From an uncultured Myxococcales bacterium (GTDB lineage Bacteria > Myxococcota_A > UBA9042), in NCBI GenBank assembly GCA_903929795.1, contig CAIYWC010000226.1, forward strand, positions 1-40,065: DNA of 40,065 nucleotides, written 5' to 3'. The notes under the pieces were generated by a model. It searched no databases. It had not been told where the DNA came from and saw only the letters and a list, made by a program, of their open reading frames with translations. The position numbers and the translations under genes are program-made. This document shows positions 1 through 8,289 of this stretch, piece by piece. Positions within the stretch are counted from its first letter, which is position 1. Each line of letters opens with the position of its first letter.

Positions 1-1470
1 CGCGTCGAGGAGCTCAAGCTGGAAGGCACGCATGTGCGCGTGGACCTGCGGCTGATGAAGACCGTTGTGGCGTGGACCGGCTTGGTCGACGAGAAAGGCC
101 TGCTGAAGAACGCCGCGGTGCTGCAACGGTTGCAGGCGTCGATGCTGGGCGATTACTACCTGGAGCTGTCGCCCGGCGCGACCGGCAAGACGCTCAAGCC
201 GGGCGGGCGCATTCCGCGGGTGATCACGGCGACGGCGCTGCAGCAGACCATTGAGAAGCTGGAGACGGCGAGCGATATCATCCCGAAAATCGACAAGATC
301 GCCGGAGACGTGGCGCTGGTGACGGACCGGGCGGCGAAGGTTTTCGGCTCGGACACGGGCCAGCAGAAGATGGAGGAGATCGCCGACAACCTGGTCGCGG
401 CGAGCCATGACCTCAGCGCGACCGTCACGGCCTTGCGCGCGCGCCTGAGCACGGGCGTGTTCGCGAAGGACGGCGATCTCGACCGCGGGTTGCGGTCGTT
501 CGCGGAGACGAGCGCCAAGCTCGATGCGCTGGCGACGCGCGCAACATTCATCCTTGACCAGGGCGGCTCGAGCGCGCTGCGCAGCCTGGCGAACATCGAG
601 TCGGTGACGAAAAACGTCCGTGAGCTGGTGGGCGAGAACAAGGACGATGTCAACTCGACCGTCGGCGCGTTCAAGCAGACGCTGGAGCAACTGCGCGCCG
701 GCATCGCCAAAGCCTCGACGATCATGGATGATTTGAGCGGCGCGGCGAAGAACGTCAACCTGGTGACCAAGGAAGTCGCGGACGGCAAGGGCGATATCGG
801 CCGGCTGCTGACGGATGACACGCTCATCAAGAACACCGAAGCGGTGGTCAGCGACGCCAAGGACCTCATCCACCGCTACCAGGCGCTGGAAACGGGCATC
901 GACTACCGGCTGGCGGCCTACGCGTTTCGCCAGAACAACCCGGCGAACCTCAGCTGGCAGTCGGACCTGACGCTGCGCCTGCAGCTGCGCGAGGACAAGG
1001 CGGTACTGGTGACGCTTTCAGGCAATAACCTTGGCAAGACGACGACTTATACACAAGTCACCTCGTCTTCGCTCAGCGGGGCGACGGGCACCTCCGCGCA
1101 GCCGCAGCTCACGCAACAGCTGAAGACGACGGATTCCTCGTGGACGCTCGGCCTGCAGTACGCCAAGCGCATCGGCCCGGTGACGCTGCGCGGCGGCCTC
1201 ATCGAATCGACCGCGGGCGGCGGCGTCGACCTGTGGATGTTCAACGACCGGCTCATCGCCAGCGCCGACATCTTCCGCTTCACCGACGACGTGCGCCCGC
1301 GCCTGCGCGCCGGCGTGATGTGGAAATTCCTGCCGTTCCTGTACGCCTGGGCCGGCGGCGACGAGCTGCTGTTCCCGTCCACGCGCACCGACCTGTTCTA
1401 CGGCCTGGGCGTCGCGTTCACGGACAATGACCTGAAGATCCTGCTGGGCTCCGCGCCATCGCTCAAGTAG
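1..1470 (+). CDS. MCE/MlaD-family lipid-transport protein with beta-barrel-like C-terminal domain (5' truncated)
   Basis: The frame is open to the left edge, so the gene begins outside the window; 489 residues are visible. Residues 1-75 are the second half of an MCE domain: alternating beta-strand pattern, then MLGDYYLELSPG and a GGRIP end, as in MlaD substrate-binding subunits of ABC lipid transporters. Residues 75-300 are a long helical stretch with heptad-like spacing, as in MCE proteins that form a periplasmic tube. Residues 300-489 are unlike a simple MlaD: repeated amphipathic strands rich in Tyr, Trp and Gly suggest an outer-membrane or barrel-like domain. An inference is that it links the inner-membrane transporter to the outer membrane. 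The permease and ATPase genes would lie to the left. The stop is 8 bp from the stop of the facing gene. Family confident; barrel role inferred. Confidence 0.8.
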   Translation, partial: RVEELKLEGTHVRVDLRLMKTVVAWTGLVDEKGLLKNAAVLQRLQASMLGDYYLELSPGATGKTLKPGGRIPRVITATALQQTIEKLETASDIIPKIDKIAGDVALVTDRAAKVFGSDTGQQKMEEIADNLVAASHDLSATVTALRARLSTGVFAKDGDLDRGLRSFAETSAKLDALATRATFILDQGGSSALRSLANIESVTKNVRELVGENKDDVNSTVGAFKQTLEQLRAGIAKASTIMDDLSGAAKNVNLVTKEVADGKGDIGRLLTDDTLIKNTEAVVSDAKDLIHRYQALETGIDYRLAAYAFRQNNPANLSWQSDLTLRLQLREDKAVLVTLSGNNLGKTTTYTQVTSSSLSGATGTSAQPQLTQQLKTTDSSWTLGLQYAKRIGPVTLRGGLIESTAGGGVDLWMFNDRLIASADIFRFTDDVRPRLRAGVMWKFLPFLYAWAGGDELLFPSTRTDLFYGLGVAFTDNDLKILLGSAPSLK

Positions 1471-1478
1471 CGCGTCGA

Positions 1479-2633
1479 CTACGGCAGCGGATGTGCCTGA
1501 AAGAATTGCCAAATTGCGGATGTCGCGTCGATGTCCGTGCTCATCTTGCCGACAAAAGGCGCCGGGCCGGACGGGCTGTTTGGCCACTGATGGCCGCCCT
1601 GATCGATGACGCACAGTTCCACTGCCGCGCCGTCCTTGCACAAGCTGAAGCCGGTGCACGTCGCGTCGCCCTTTTGCGAGATCGCAACCGCCTTGGGTTC
1701 GGCGCACAGCGCGTTGTCGCGCCAAAATGCGAAGGTCTGGTCGACGCTCCACGCGCCGCCGGTCAGCCCACCGCCGCCGTAGGGCACGACGGGATCGGCC
1801 GTGCCGTGGAATTCCAGCACGCTGATCGCCCGCGATGGCGTGCACGTCGCGATGTTGATTTCGCCGGAGACCGCGGCGATCGCGGCAAAAACGTCGGCTT
1901 TTTCGCAGCCCAAGCGCTGCGCCATGTAGGCGCCGTTGGAGAATCCGGTCGCGAAGATGCGCTTGGAATCGGTGCAGAAATGCGCGTTCAGGTCGACCAA
2001 CACGTTCATCAAGAATCCGACATCGTCGGCGTTGGCGGTCTTGGCCGCGCCGCAGCAGTTGCCGGCGTTCCAGCTGCCGCCGGTGAAGTCGCTGAGGCCT
2101 TCCGGATACACGACGAGAAAGCCCGCCTTGTCCGCCAAGCTATCGAAACCCGTCATGGTTTCCATCTTGGCGGCGTTGTCGGTCAAGCCGTGGAGCGCGA
2201 TCACGACGGGCCACGCCTTGTCGCCGGTGTAGCCCTTGGGCACGTGCACGAGATACGTGCGCGTCGTGCCGCCAAAGTCGATCGTCGCGGTCTTGGTGCC
2301 AGGCGCGGCGGCGCCACCACAGCCCAGCGGCGTCGTGACCTCGGCGGCAGCATCGGCTGGCAGGACGTCCGCGGCATCAGCAACGGCGACATCGGGTACA
2401 TCGGCCGCGGGCGCGACATCCGCCGTTGCCGTGTCGGGCACGTCTGTGGCGACCGCCGTGGCGTCGTCGGCAAGCGGTGTGGCGTCAGCAGCGAGATCGG
2501 CCAGGCCACCATCGCCCTGGCCATCGTCATCGGCACCGGTGGCGTCCGCGCTGGAATTGGCCACGTTATCGCTGCACGCGGGCATTGCCAGGAGCGCGGC
2601 CAAAAGGACAGACAGCCAAAGCGAAATGCGCAC
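1479..2633 (-). CDS. Secreted lipoprotein esterase, PHB depolymerase/LpqC-like alpha/beta hydrolase
   Basis: 384 residues from GTG at 2633, chosen because a GAGG lies just upstream and the protein then opens with a lipoprotein signal ending LAMPAC (Cys20). A longer GTG start at 2717 would overlap the gene before it and bury the signal. Residues 21-103 are an Asp/Ala/Val-rich linker; the catalytic domain follows. The nucleophile elbow is GFSNGA (Ser232), the acid is probably Asp280 in HGTADPVVPY, and the base His348 in GGHQWP. WNAGNCCG is typical of PHB-depolymerase/feruloyl-esterase-type hydrolases (LpqC group), which cleave polyester or aryl-ester bonds outside the cytoplasm. The actual substrate cannot be read from sequence. 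Probably the last gene of the block starting at 5772. Confidence 0.82.
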   Translation of the reverse strand: MRISLWLSVLLAALLAMPACSDNVANSSADATGADDDGQGDGGLADLAADATPLADDATAVATDVPDTATADVAPAADVPDVAVADAADVLPADAAAEVTTPLGCGGAAAPGTKTATIDFGGTTRTYLVHVPKGYTGDKAWPVVIALHGLTDNAAKMETMTGFDSLADKAGFLVVYPEGLSDFTGGSWNAGNCCGAAKTANADDVGFLMNVLVDLNAHFCTDSKRIFATGFSNGAYMAQRLGCEKADVFAAIAAVSGEINIATCTPSRAISVLEFHGTADPVVPYGGGGLTGGAWSVDQTFAFWRDNALCAEPKAVAISQKGDATCTGFSLCKDGAAVELCVIDQGGHQWPNSPSGPAPFVGKMSTDIDATSAIWQFFQAHPLP

Positions 2634-2695
2634 GGCGAACCTCGACGCATCCGGGGACGGGACGCGTTCTGCCCGACAGTGTGCCGCACCGACCG

Positions 2696-3328
2696 TCAAA
2701 TTTCCACGATGTGCCACGGCGCGCAGTCAAAATGGAAGTGATTCTTGTGGCCCGGATACGCCGGGCCCAGCAGGACCCGGAAGATGTCCAGCCGCGCCAC
2801 CAGCCGCTGCGTCAGCGCATGCAGGAACCGGGCGTGCAGCGCCGCGACGCCTTGCGTGCCCTGCCAGTCGGGGTCGATCCGCACGCGGAAAGCGCGCGCC
2901 AGCGCCTTGGGCAGCTCGGCGGGCAGCGTCGCGCGGCGCGGCAGCGGCGCAAACACAAAGCCGGCGACGTCCAGCGCGTTGCCCAGCCCGTGCTCGGACA
3001 GGTAATCCGGCCAGGTCCGAATCCGCCGGCAATTGAAGCTGCCCAAGTGCAGGATCTGCGTCGGCGCGCGGCCATAGATTTCGATCGCGGTGTCGCGCAC
3101 GACGGCCTCGAAACGCCGCAGCCGGTCGCGAAAATCCGGATTGACCCGCAGCGGCGAGGCGTACCGGATCACGTCGCCGCGGTAGCTGACCAGCGGGACC
3201 TTGGGACATTGGATCGGCCCCGTCGGCTCGACCACACGCGCGACGTCATCCAGCGCCAAGCGGCTGTCCGGCGGGGCCTGCGCCACCTGGCCCACCAGCA
3301 GCAGCACAAGCAGCATCGTCCCGAGCAT
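2696..3328 (-). CDS. Extensin-like protein with M15-type zinc peptidase fold
   Basis: 210 residues with an N-terminal hydrophobic segment (residues 1-18, probable signal peptide). The body matches the bacterial extensin-like C-terminal family: GSFNCR at 96-101, SEHGLGNALDV at 111-121 and HKNHFHFD at 194-201. His113, Asp120 and one of His197/His199 form the usual zinc site of the related M15 D-Ala-D-Ala carboxypeptidase fold, so a role in peptidoglycan trimming is plausible but unproven for this family. The ATG at 3328 has GGAGG 7 nt upstream. It follows lgt by 69 bp on the same strand. Confidence 0.8.
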   Translation of the reverse strand: MLGTMLLVLLLVGQVAQAPPDSRLALDDVARVVEPTGPIQCPKVPLVSYRGDVIRYASPLRVNPDFRDRLRRFEAVVRDTAIEIYGRAPTQILHLGSFNCRRIRTWPDYLSEHGLGNALDVAGFVFAPLPRRATLPAELPKALARAFRVRIDPDWQGTQGVAALHARFLHALTQRLVARLDIFRVLLGPAYPGHKNHFHFDCAPWHIVEI

Positions 3329-3397
3329 GGCGGCCTCCGCGCCCGCGCGTGCGGGCTGGGGAGTGAGACGCGCGGGGCGAGGCGAAGATCTCTGCGG

Positions 3398-4351
3398 CTA
3401 CTTCCTGGACTTCGGCTTCGCCGGCGCGGTCGGCTGGCCCGGATTGGCACGCGCGGCCGCGAGGATCGGCTTCAATTCCTCCAGCGACATCGGCGGGGCA
3501 AAGTCGTCTTTCTTCTGCAGCATCGCCCGCGCAATCATCCACAGGCCGATGCACACCGGAATCACGCTCAGCCACTGGCCCATGGTGAAGTGGTAGCCAA
3601 GGGTCTGCTCGATCGCGCCCAGCGGGCCTTCCGTGCGGAGCTGCTCCGTTTGGAATTCCTTGAAGAATTCCACGATGAACCGGAAGCTGAAATACACGGT
3701 CATAAACACGCCGCCCATCAGCCCGGAGCCGGCGCGGCGGATATCGGCCTTTTGCACCGCCATGACGACGAGGTACGTGATGACACCCATGAAGAATTCA
3801 TAGACCTGCGAAGGGTGGCGCGGCGCGCACTGGGCAGCGGGAATGCCCTCCATTTGGCAGTAGCGCAGGAATTGCACGCCCCACGGCACGTCGGTCACGC
3901 GGCCGACGATCTCCGAGTTGAGGAAATTGCCCACGCGCACGCCGCCCGCGGCGATCGCGATGCCGGGTGCGAGGTAATCGCTGACGCGAAACCACGTGGT
4001 CTTGTGCTTGCGGGCGAACAGCCAGAGCGCCACGATCAAGCCCACCGTCGCACCGTGCGAAGCCAGACCACCCTGCCAGAAGTACAGGATCGTAATCGGG
4101 TTTTTCAGATAGGTCATGGGCTCATAGAAAAAGCAATGACCCAGGCGCGCGCCGCCGACAATCGCCACAACGCCGTACCACAGGAATTCCTCGGCGAACG
4201 CTGGCGTCTCGCGGTTGCGCAACGCCTGGCGCTGCCAGACCCAAAAGCCGGTGTAAATCGTCAGCGCGAACATCACGCCGTAGTAGCGGATCTGCAGCGG
4301 CCCAAGGTGCAGCAGGATCGGGTTCAAATTCCAGGTCAAAAAGCCGAGCAT
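3398..4351 (-). CDS. lgt: Prolipoprotein diacylglyceryl transferase
   Basis: Lgt moves diacylglyceryl from phosphatidylglycerol to the lipobox Cys of prolipoproteins in the inner membrane. The 317-residue protein has about seven membrane segments and the family's conserved points: SHGATVG (His99), GGVRVGNFLNSEIVG (Arg139, Asn142, Glu147) and RHPSQVYEF, near the usual positions. An ATG at 4360 is also in frame, but GGAG touches it directly; the ATG at 4351 has the same GGAG at 9 nt, so the shorter start is preferred. It lies 111 bp after dut. The enzyme fits a genome rich in lipoproteins; at least four lie in this window. Confidence 0.95.
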   Translation of the reverse strand: MLGFLTWNLNPILLHLGPLQIRYYGVMFALTIYTGFWVWQRQALRNRETPAFAEEFLWYGVVAIVGGARLGHCFFYEPMTYLKNPITILYFWQGGLASHGATVGLIVALWLFARKHKTTWFRVSDYLAPGIAIAAGGVRVGNFLNSEIVGRVTDVPWGVQFLRYCQMEGIPAAQCAPRHPSQVYEFFMGVITYLVVMAVQKADIRRAGSGLMGGVFMTVYFSFRFIVEFFKEFQTEQLRTEGPLGAIEQTLGYHFTMGQWLSVIPVCIGLWMIARAMLQKKDDFAPPMSLEELKPILAAARANPGQPTAPAKPKSRK

Positions 4352-4462
4352 CGCGCGCATCTCCGGCCGCCACTTTGTGCGGGGTTCAATCTTCTAGCGC
4401 GTGCCGCGGTGGATGGCAAACGGCCGCGGCGGCAACCGCAGCGCTGCGACGGGATCCGCAGC

Positions 4463-4924
4463 TCAGCCGTGGCGCCCGGTGGAGCCAAAACCGCCGTCGC
4501 CGCGCGCCGTCGCGTCCAGCGCGGTCACCAGCTGAAACTGCGCCTGCTGCACCGGCGCAATGACCAGCTGGGCGATGCGCTCGCCGCGCGCGATGGTCTG
4601 CGGCAGCGGGTCCAGGTTTACCAGCGCCACAAAGAGCTCGCCCCGGTAGTCGCTGTCGATCGTCCCCGGCGCGTTGGGCACCGTCAGCCCGCGCTTGACC
4701 GCGATGCCGGAGCGCGGCCGCACTTGGCCCTCAAAGCCGGGCGGAATCGCCAGCGCCAGCCCGGTCGGCACGAGCACACGCTGCAGCGGCTGGAGCATGA
4801 GCGGCTCGGCAATGGCCGCGCACAGATCCGCACCCGCCGCGCCGGACGTCTGGTAGGCCGGCAGCGGCAAATCGGCGTCGCGCAGCGGATGCAGCCGCAC
4901 GAGCTGGACAACGGGCGCGGTCAC
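4463..4924 (-). CDS. dut: dUTP diphosphatase (dUTPase)
   Basis: Trimeric dUTPase that hydrolyses dUTP to dUMP and pyrophosphate, keeping uracil out of DNA and supplying dUMP for thymidylate. All five family motifs are present in 153 residues: AGADL (30-34), RPRSGIA (69-75), the GTIDSDYRGE loop with catalytic Asp90, RGERIAQL (113-120) and the flexible C-terminal motif GDGGFGSTG (142-150) whose Phe stacks on the uracil. Length is normal. The GTG start overlaps the stop of the dehydrogenase upstream (GTGA), so translation is probably coupled. Confidence 0.97.
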   Translation of the reverse strand: MTAPVVQLVRLHPLRDADLPLPAYQTSGAAGADLCAAIAEPLMLQPLQRVLVPTGLALAIPPGFEGQVRPRSGIAVKRGLTVPNAPGTIDSDYRGELFVALVNLDPLPQTIARGERIAQLVIAPVQQAQFQLVTALDATARGDGGFGSTGRHG

Positions 4925-5772
4925 GGCGACTCCAAATCCGCCGCGGCGATCACGCCGAAATCGGCGTTTTGCAAGCCTTTTGCCAAGCCGACGTCCATTC
5001 TTGCCGCCAGCCCGGGCAACATCGCCAGCTCGTGGGGCTGCGCCGCCTCCAGCATCAGGGCGATGTCCTTGCGCGCCGTATCCAACTGAAACGACGGGGA
5101 AAAATCGCCTTTCGCCATCTTGAGCCCGCGGACCTTAACCGCCATGCCGACGTCCAGCTTGCTGAACAGCTCATGCGCCTGCAGCGGCTCGATCTTGTTG
5201 GCGCGCGCCATCGTGTAGACGTCGCCCAGCAGGCCCGCCACGCCCAGCAACATCGCGTTACCAAAGAGCTTGTAGCACGCGGCGAGGTCCGGCCGCTCGC
5301 CCAGGTACCACACTTCGCCGGTCATCTGGCGCAGCGCGGCTTCCACGCGCGCGAACACCGGCTGCGCGCCAGCCGCGACCATCAGCCCCGTGCCCGCGCG
5401 GCAATTCGCCGGCGACATGAAGACCGGCACGTGCAAAAACGCGATGCCCGCCGTGTCCAGCATCTCGGCGCGGTCCGCCGTGCGCTCGGGCGAGGTCGTG
5501 GAGTGGTCGATCACCACCGTGTCCGCTTCGACCGCGGCCAAAATATCGCCCAGCACCGTGTCGACCGCCGCGTCCGCGTGCAAGAACAGGTGAACCCGCG
5601 ACGCGCCCGCGACAGCGTCGCCCGGCGAATCCGCCACACGCGCGCCAAGCTTGCCCAGAGCCTCGGCTTTTTCGCGGGTCCGATTCCACACCGTCACCGT
5701 CTCACCGCGGCCCAGCGCCGCCTCGGCCAGCCCGGCGCCCATCAAACCCATGCCCAAAATCGCGATCGCCAT
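4921..5772 (-). CDS. NAD(P)-dependent beta-hydroxyacid dehydrogenase (3-hydroxyisobutyrate dehydrogenase family)
   Basis: 283 residues. The N-terminal Rossmann fold has GMGLMG at 7-12, with Asn30-Arg31-Thr32 at the end of strand 2, a pattern that usually favours NADP(H). A DHSTTSPE substrate-site segment lies at 89-96. The all-helical C-terminal domain has the catalytic Lys168 with Asn172 (CYKLFGNAML). The family reduces short aldehydes or oxidises beta-hydroxyacids (tartronate semialdehyde, 3-hydroxyisobutyrate, succinic semialdehyde reductases). The Ser-Gly-Gly of the usual substrate loop is replaced by Met-Ser-Pro at 119-121, so the substrate may differ. The ATG has GGAGG 7 nt upstream. 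First gene of the dut-lgt block. Confidence 0.88.
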   Translation of the reverse strand: MAIAILGMGLMGAGLAEAALGRGETVTVWNRTREKAEALGKLGARVADSPGDAVAGASRVHLFLHADAAVDTVLGDILAAVEADTVVIDHSTTSPERTADRAEMLDTAGIAFLHVPVFMSPANCRAGTGLMVAAGAQPVFARVEAALRQMTGEVWYLGERPDLAACYKLFGNAMLLGVAGLLGDVYTMARANKIEPLQAHELFSKLDVGMAVKVRGLKMAKGDFSPSFQLDTARKDIALMLEAAQPHELAMLPGLAARMDVGLAKGLQNADFGVIAAADLESP

Positions 5773-6141
5773 GCATACCTCCAGCCACGCGGCCCGCGGG
5801 AGTTTACGCGGCGCATCCGAACCGGCAAGGGCCGGCGCTTGCCTGACTCCGCCACCGGCTCAGGCCGCGGATACCGATTTCGGATGCACAGTGCCGGCTG
5901 GCGCGCCTTTGGCGCGACAAAGGAGCGAGCCCAAATTGTCCCGGAGGCGACCGGCAAGCCAGCCCCTGCTGGCGCGGCAGCACCGCTGCGACCGGCGGTC
6001 GCTGATGGGTTTCGCAGGACGAGGTGCGATTTTGGCGCGGCGACGCCGAAATGCGCCGAAAGCGGTGGATCGCGGTTGCCAACGCGGCGAAGTCGGGCTA
6101 GACCGGCGCGGGGGCTTCAAGCCAGGGAAACAGGAGGGAAG
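5773..6141. promoter_or_regulatory. Noncoding divergent intergenic region with two short inverted repeats and a weak promoter candidate
   Basis: This is the only gene-free stretch over 300 bp, between divergent genes starting at 5772 (minus) and 6142 (plus). No reading frame looks coding. A GGCAAG/CTTGCC inverted repeat (5824-5829 and 5838-5843, 8 nt loop) and a CGCGCC-TTT-GGCGCG hairpin (5902-5916) are visible. For the plus strand, TTGCCA (6076-6081) and TAGACC (about 6099-6104) have 17 bp spacing, a weak sigma-70-like pair. AGGAGGG precedes the ATG at 6142. Presumably both promoters lie here. Confidence 0.4.
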
Positions 6142-6426
6142 ATGGCGAGTGTCAAAGTGCAGCAGGCTCACGCGCTCGGCGCGACGACCGCAAAGTCGCG
6201 GCTGGCGGCGTTCGAGGCGGATCTGGCCAAGTACAAGGCGCGGCTCGACTGGTCGGGCAACACCGCGCAAGTCAAGGGGATTGGCGTGTCTGGAACGGTT
6301 CAGGTGACCGACGCCAGCGTGGCCGTGAACCTGGAACTGGGCATGTTGGCGCGCGCGGCGGGCGTGGACGCGACAAAGCTGCAGAACTCGATCGCCAAAC
6401 GTCTGGCGGGCGCGTTCGCGAGCTGA
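6142..6426 (+). CDS. Polyhydroxyalkanoic acid system family protein
   Basis: 94 residues with the pattern of the PHA system/granule-region family (PF09650 type): a helical N-terminal half (residues 1-38, many Ala/Lys), then alternating strands LDWSGN, GIGVSGTVQV and VAVNLELGML, then a C-terminal helix. The family was named for proteins encoded near polyhydroxyalkanoate genes; its biochemical role is unclear. The ATG at 6142 has AGGAGGG 5-8 nt upstream. It precedes the superoxide dismutase gene by 26 bp on the same strand. No PHA synthase is visible here, though a PHB-depolymerase-like lipoprotein lies 3.5 kb away; a link between them would be speculative. Confidence 0.72.
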   Translation: MASVKVQQAHALGATTAKSRLAAFEADLAKYKARLDWSGNTAQVKGIGVSGTVQVTDASVAVNLELGMLARAAGVDATKLQNSIAKRLAGAFAS

Positions 6427-6452
6427 AGAATCGACAAATCAGGGAGAATTCA

Positions 6453-7166
6453 ATGCAAATGTCCAAGTGGTTGGTGATCTGGAGCGCTGGCGCTGTGCTG
6501 GCCTCGCCGGTGTATGCCGATGGCAAGAAGAAGGCGGACAAGCCGGCCGCCGGTGCAGAAAAGCCTTGTGATCACGCAGGCAAACCTTGCGATCATGGCG
6601 ACGGCAAGCCGTGCGCGGGCAAAGGCGAAACGGGCGGCTGCTGCCCGGGCTGCGCCAACAAACCGCGCCTCGGAGCGGCGATCCTGGCGCCGACCGCCGG
6701 CAACAAGGTCACGGGCAAAGTGACGTTCTCCGAGGCCGACGACGGCAAAGTCACCGTCACCGCCGCCCTGGAAGGCCTGACGCCCGGCCAGCAGCACGCG
6801 ATGCACGTTCACGAATTTGGCGATTGCAGCGCGCCGGATGGCACGTCGGCGGGCGGGCACTTCAATCCGGAAGGCCACGACCACGGCCTGCCGGCGACGG
6901 AAAAACGCCACGCAGGTGATTTCGGCAATGTGACGGCAGACGCGGCGGGCAAGGCCAACTTTTCGCTGGTCGTGGATAACCTCACGGTATCCAAGTGGAA
7001 TGGCGTTGCAGGGCGCGCCGTGATCGTGCACGCCAAGGCCGATGACGGCGGCCAGCCGACGGGCAACGCCGGCGGTCGCGTCGCGTGCGGCGTGATCGGC
7101 ATTGCCAAAGCGCCGGAAGCGGCCAAGCCCGCCGCAGCGGCGCCTGCACCTGCACCCGCGAAATAG
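6453..7166 (+). CDS. sodC: Periplasmic Cu/Zn superoxide dismutase with Cys/His-rich N-terminal extension
   Basis: Converts superoxide to peroxide and oxygen outside the cytoplasm. 237 residues: signal peptide (1-22, cut after VYA), a Cys/His-rich segment (37-67), then the SOD domain. Copper ligands are His118, His120, His136 and His193; zinc ligands His136, His144, His153 and Asp156, at the same spacing as the classical enzyme. Cys125 and Cys212 form the conserved disulfide, and Arg209 is the active-site arginine. The extension holds Cys39, 46, 54, 63, 64, 67 and His41, 48, including two CDH units, a likely metal-binding patch. The C terminus is an Ala/Pro tail. AGGGAG precedes the ATG; another ATG lies two codons in. 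Confidence 0.92.
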   Translation: MQMSKWLVIWSAGAVLASPVYADGKKKADKPAAGAEKPCDHAGKPCDHGDGKPCAGKGETGGCCPGCANKPRLGAAILAPTAGNKVTGKVTFSEADDGKVTVTAALEGLTPGQQHAMHVHEFGDCSAPDGTSAGGHFNPEGHDHGLPATEKRHAGDFGNVTADAAGKANFSLVVDNLTVSKWNGVAGRAVIVHAKADDGGQPTGNAGGRVACGVIGIAKAPEAAKPAAAAPAPAPAK

Positions 7167-7185
7167 GCTGCGCAACCAGCTGATT

Positions 7186-8283
7186 TTACAGGATCAATTC
7201 GACCCACTCGCCGCGATCCGCTGAGCCGCGACAGGCCCACAGCGTCCGCGTCGCCGGCACCGCGATGACCACCGAATTCGTCGACGTGCCCTCGCCATCC
7301 TCAGCAAAGCGGTTGATCGAATCCACGCCGTCCTGGCGGTCGGCAAAGATCGCCCGCAGGCTTGCCGCGTCGTGCGGTGCATCCGCGCGCAGGCGCTCCT
7401 CCACGCGCGCCAGCCGCGCCTGGCTCGACGCGCTCGGCGGCTCGCCCTGGCGCTGCGCGTGCTGCGCGACCAAGCAATGGTTGGTCCGCCCGGTCGGCCC
7501 CTGCACCGCGTCGCGCCGCACCGCCGACCACGCCGTCGTCTCCCATTCCGCCAGCTGGGCCGGGCTCGCCAGCCAGTACGTGTGCGCCGCCGCGCGCGGG
7601 GCCGTCTCGCAAACCCGCGCTGCTTCTGCGAAATCCCGGCTCGCCAGCATCCGGTGCAGCACGCCCATGTAGCCGATGCCGATCCGCGAGCCCAGCGTCT
7701 TGATGTTGGTCGTTCCCACCGCCAGGCCGCGATCGTTCATGCCAACAAGCGACAAGCAGCCGGTGCACGTCACGCTCCAGGTCGCCGGCCCGTCGTCTGG
7801 AACACGGTGAATCGCCACGACAAAGTCCAAATCCTGCGGGTTCAAGTCCCACGTCTGCGCGGCGATCGCGTGACCGGATTGCGCGAACGCCGGCGGGATC
7901 AGCACTGCCGTGCAGCCCTCCGCGTCCGCCGGCAGACCGCCGTGCAGCTCCGGCATGTCACCCAAGGCGAGGACGTCGCGCATGTCCGTCATGTTCGCCG
8001 CCGTGTACAACTCCGCCGCGTCCACGCCCGCGCCGCGCGCGATCGCGCAGTGCTCCGCGTGCCCTTGCGGGTGCCAGCGCGCATACACGTCCAGGCAGCG
8101 CCGCCCCACATCGACAAGCGGCCCGACGTCGCTATGGCCCAGCGCGCGCAAGTAATCCAGCGTCGCTGCGAACCGCATGGGCACAAAATCGCGAATCTGC
8201 GCGCGGAGTTCACAGCCATGCGCCTCGCCGATCGCCGTCACCGACCCGTTGAACGTGAGCTGCGGCAGAGTGAGAAGTTCCAT
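7186..8283 (-). CDS. C45 family peptidase / AAT-type Ntn hydrolase (acyltransferase-like)
   Basis: 365 residues resembling the acyl-CoA:6-aminopenicillanate acyltransferase (AAT, peptidase C45) family. The autoprocessing site is Gly123-Cys124 in AEGCTAVL; after self-cleavage Cys124 would be both N-terminus and nucleophile. AQTWDLNP (142-149), typical of the second strand pair, and NMTDMRDV (97-104) support the call. Such enzymes hydrolyse or transfer amide-linked acyl groups; substrates vary widely and cannot be read here. There is no signal peptide. The ATG at 8283 lies 6 bp after the stop of the PHP lipoprotein gene upstream, so the two are cotranscribed. The gene ends 19 bp from the facing sodC. 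Confidence 0.78.
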   Translation of the reverse strand: MELLTLPQLTFNGSVTAIGEAHGCELRAQIRDFVPMRFAATLDYLRALGHSDVGPLVDVGRRCLDVYARWHPQGHAEHCAIARGAGVDAAELYTAANMTDMRDVLALGDMPELHGGLPADAEGCTAVLIPPAFAQSGHAIAAQTWDLNPQDLDFVVAIHRVPDDGPATWSVTCTGCLSLVGMNDRGLAVGTTNIKTLGSRIGIGYMGVLHRMLASRDFAEAARVCETAPRAAAHTYWLASPAQLAEWETTAWSAVRRDAVQGPTGRTNHCLVAQHAQRQGEPPSASSQARLARVEERLRADAPHDAASLRAIFADRQDGVDSINRFAEDGEGTSTNSVVIAVPATRTLWACRGSADRGEWVELIL

Positions 8284-8289
8284 GGTGCC

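Noticed and set aside
2426..5089. Long plus-strand frame of 887 codons opposite lgt and dut
   Set aside because: Antisense shadow of confident genes; composition is Arg/His/Gln-rich as expected from GC-rich antisense frames.
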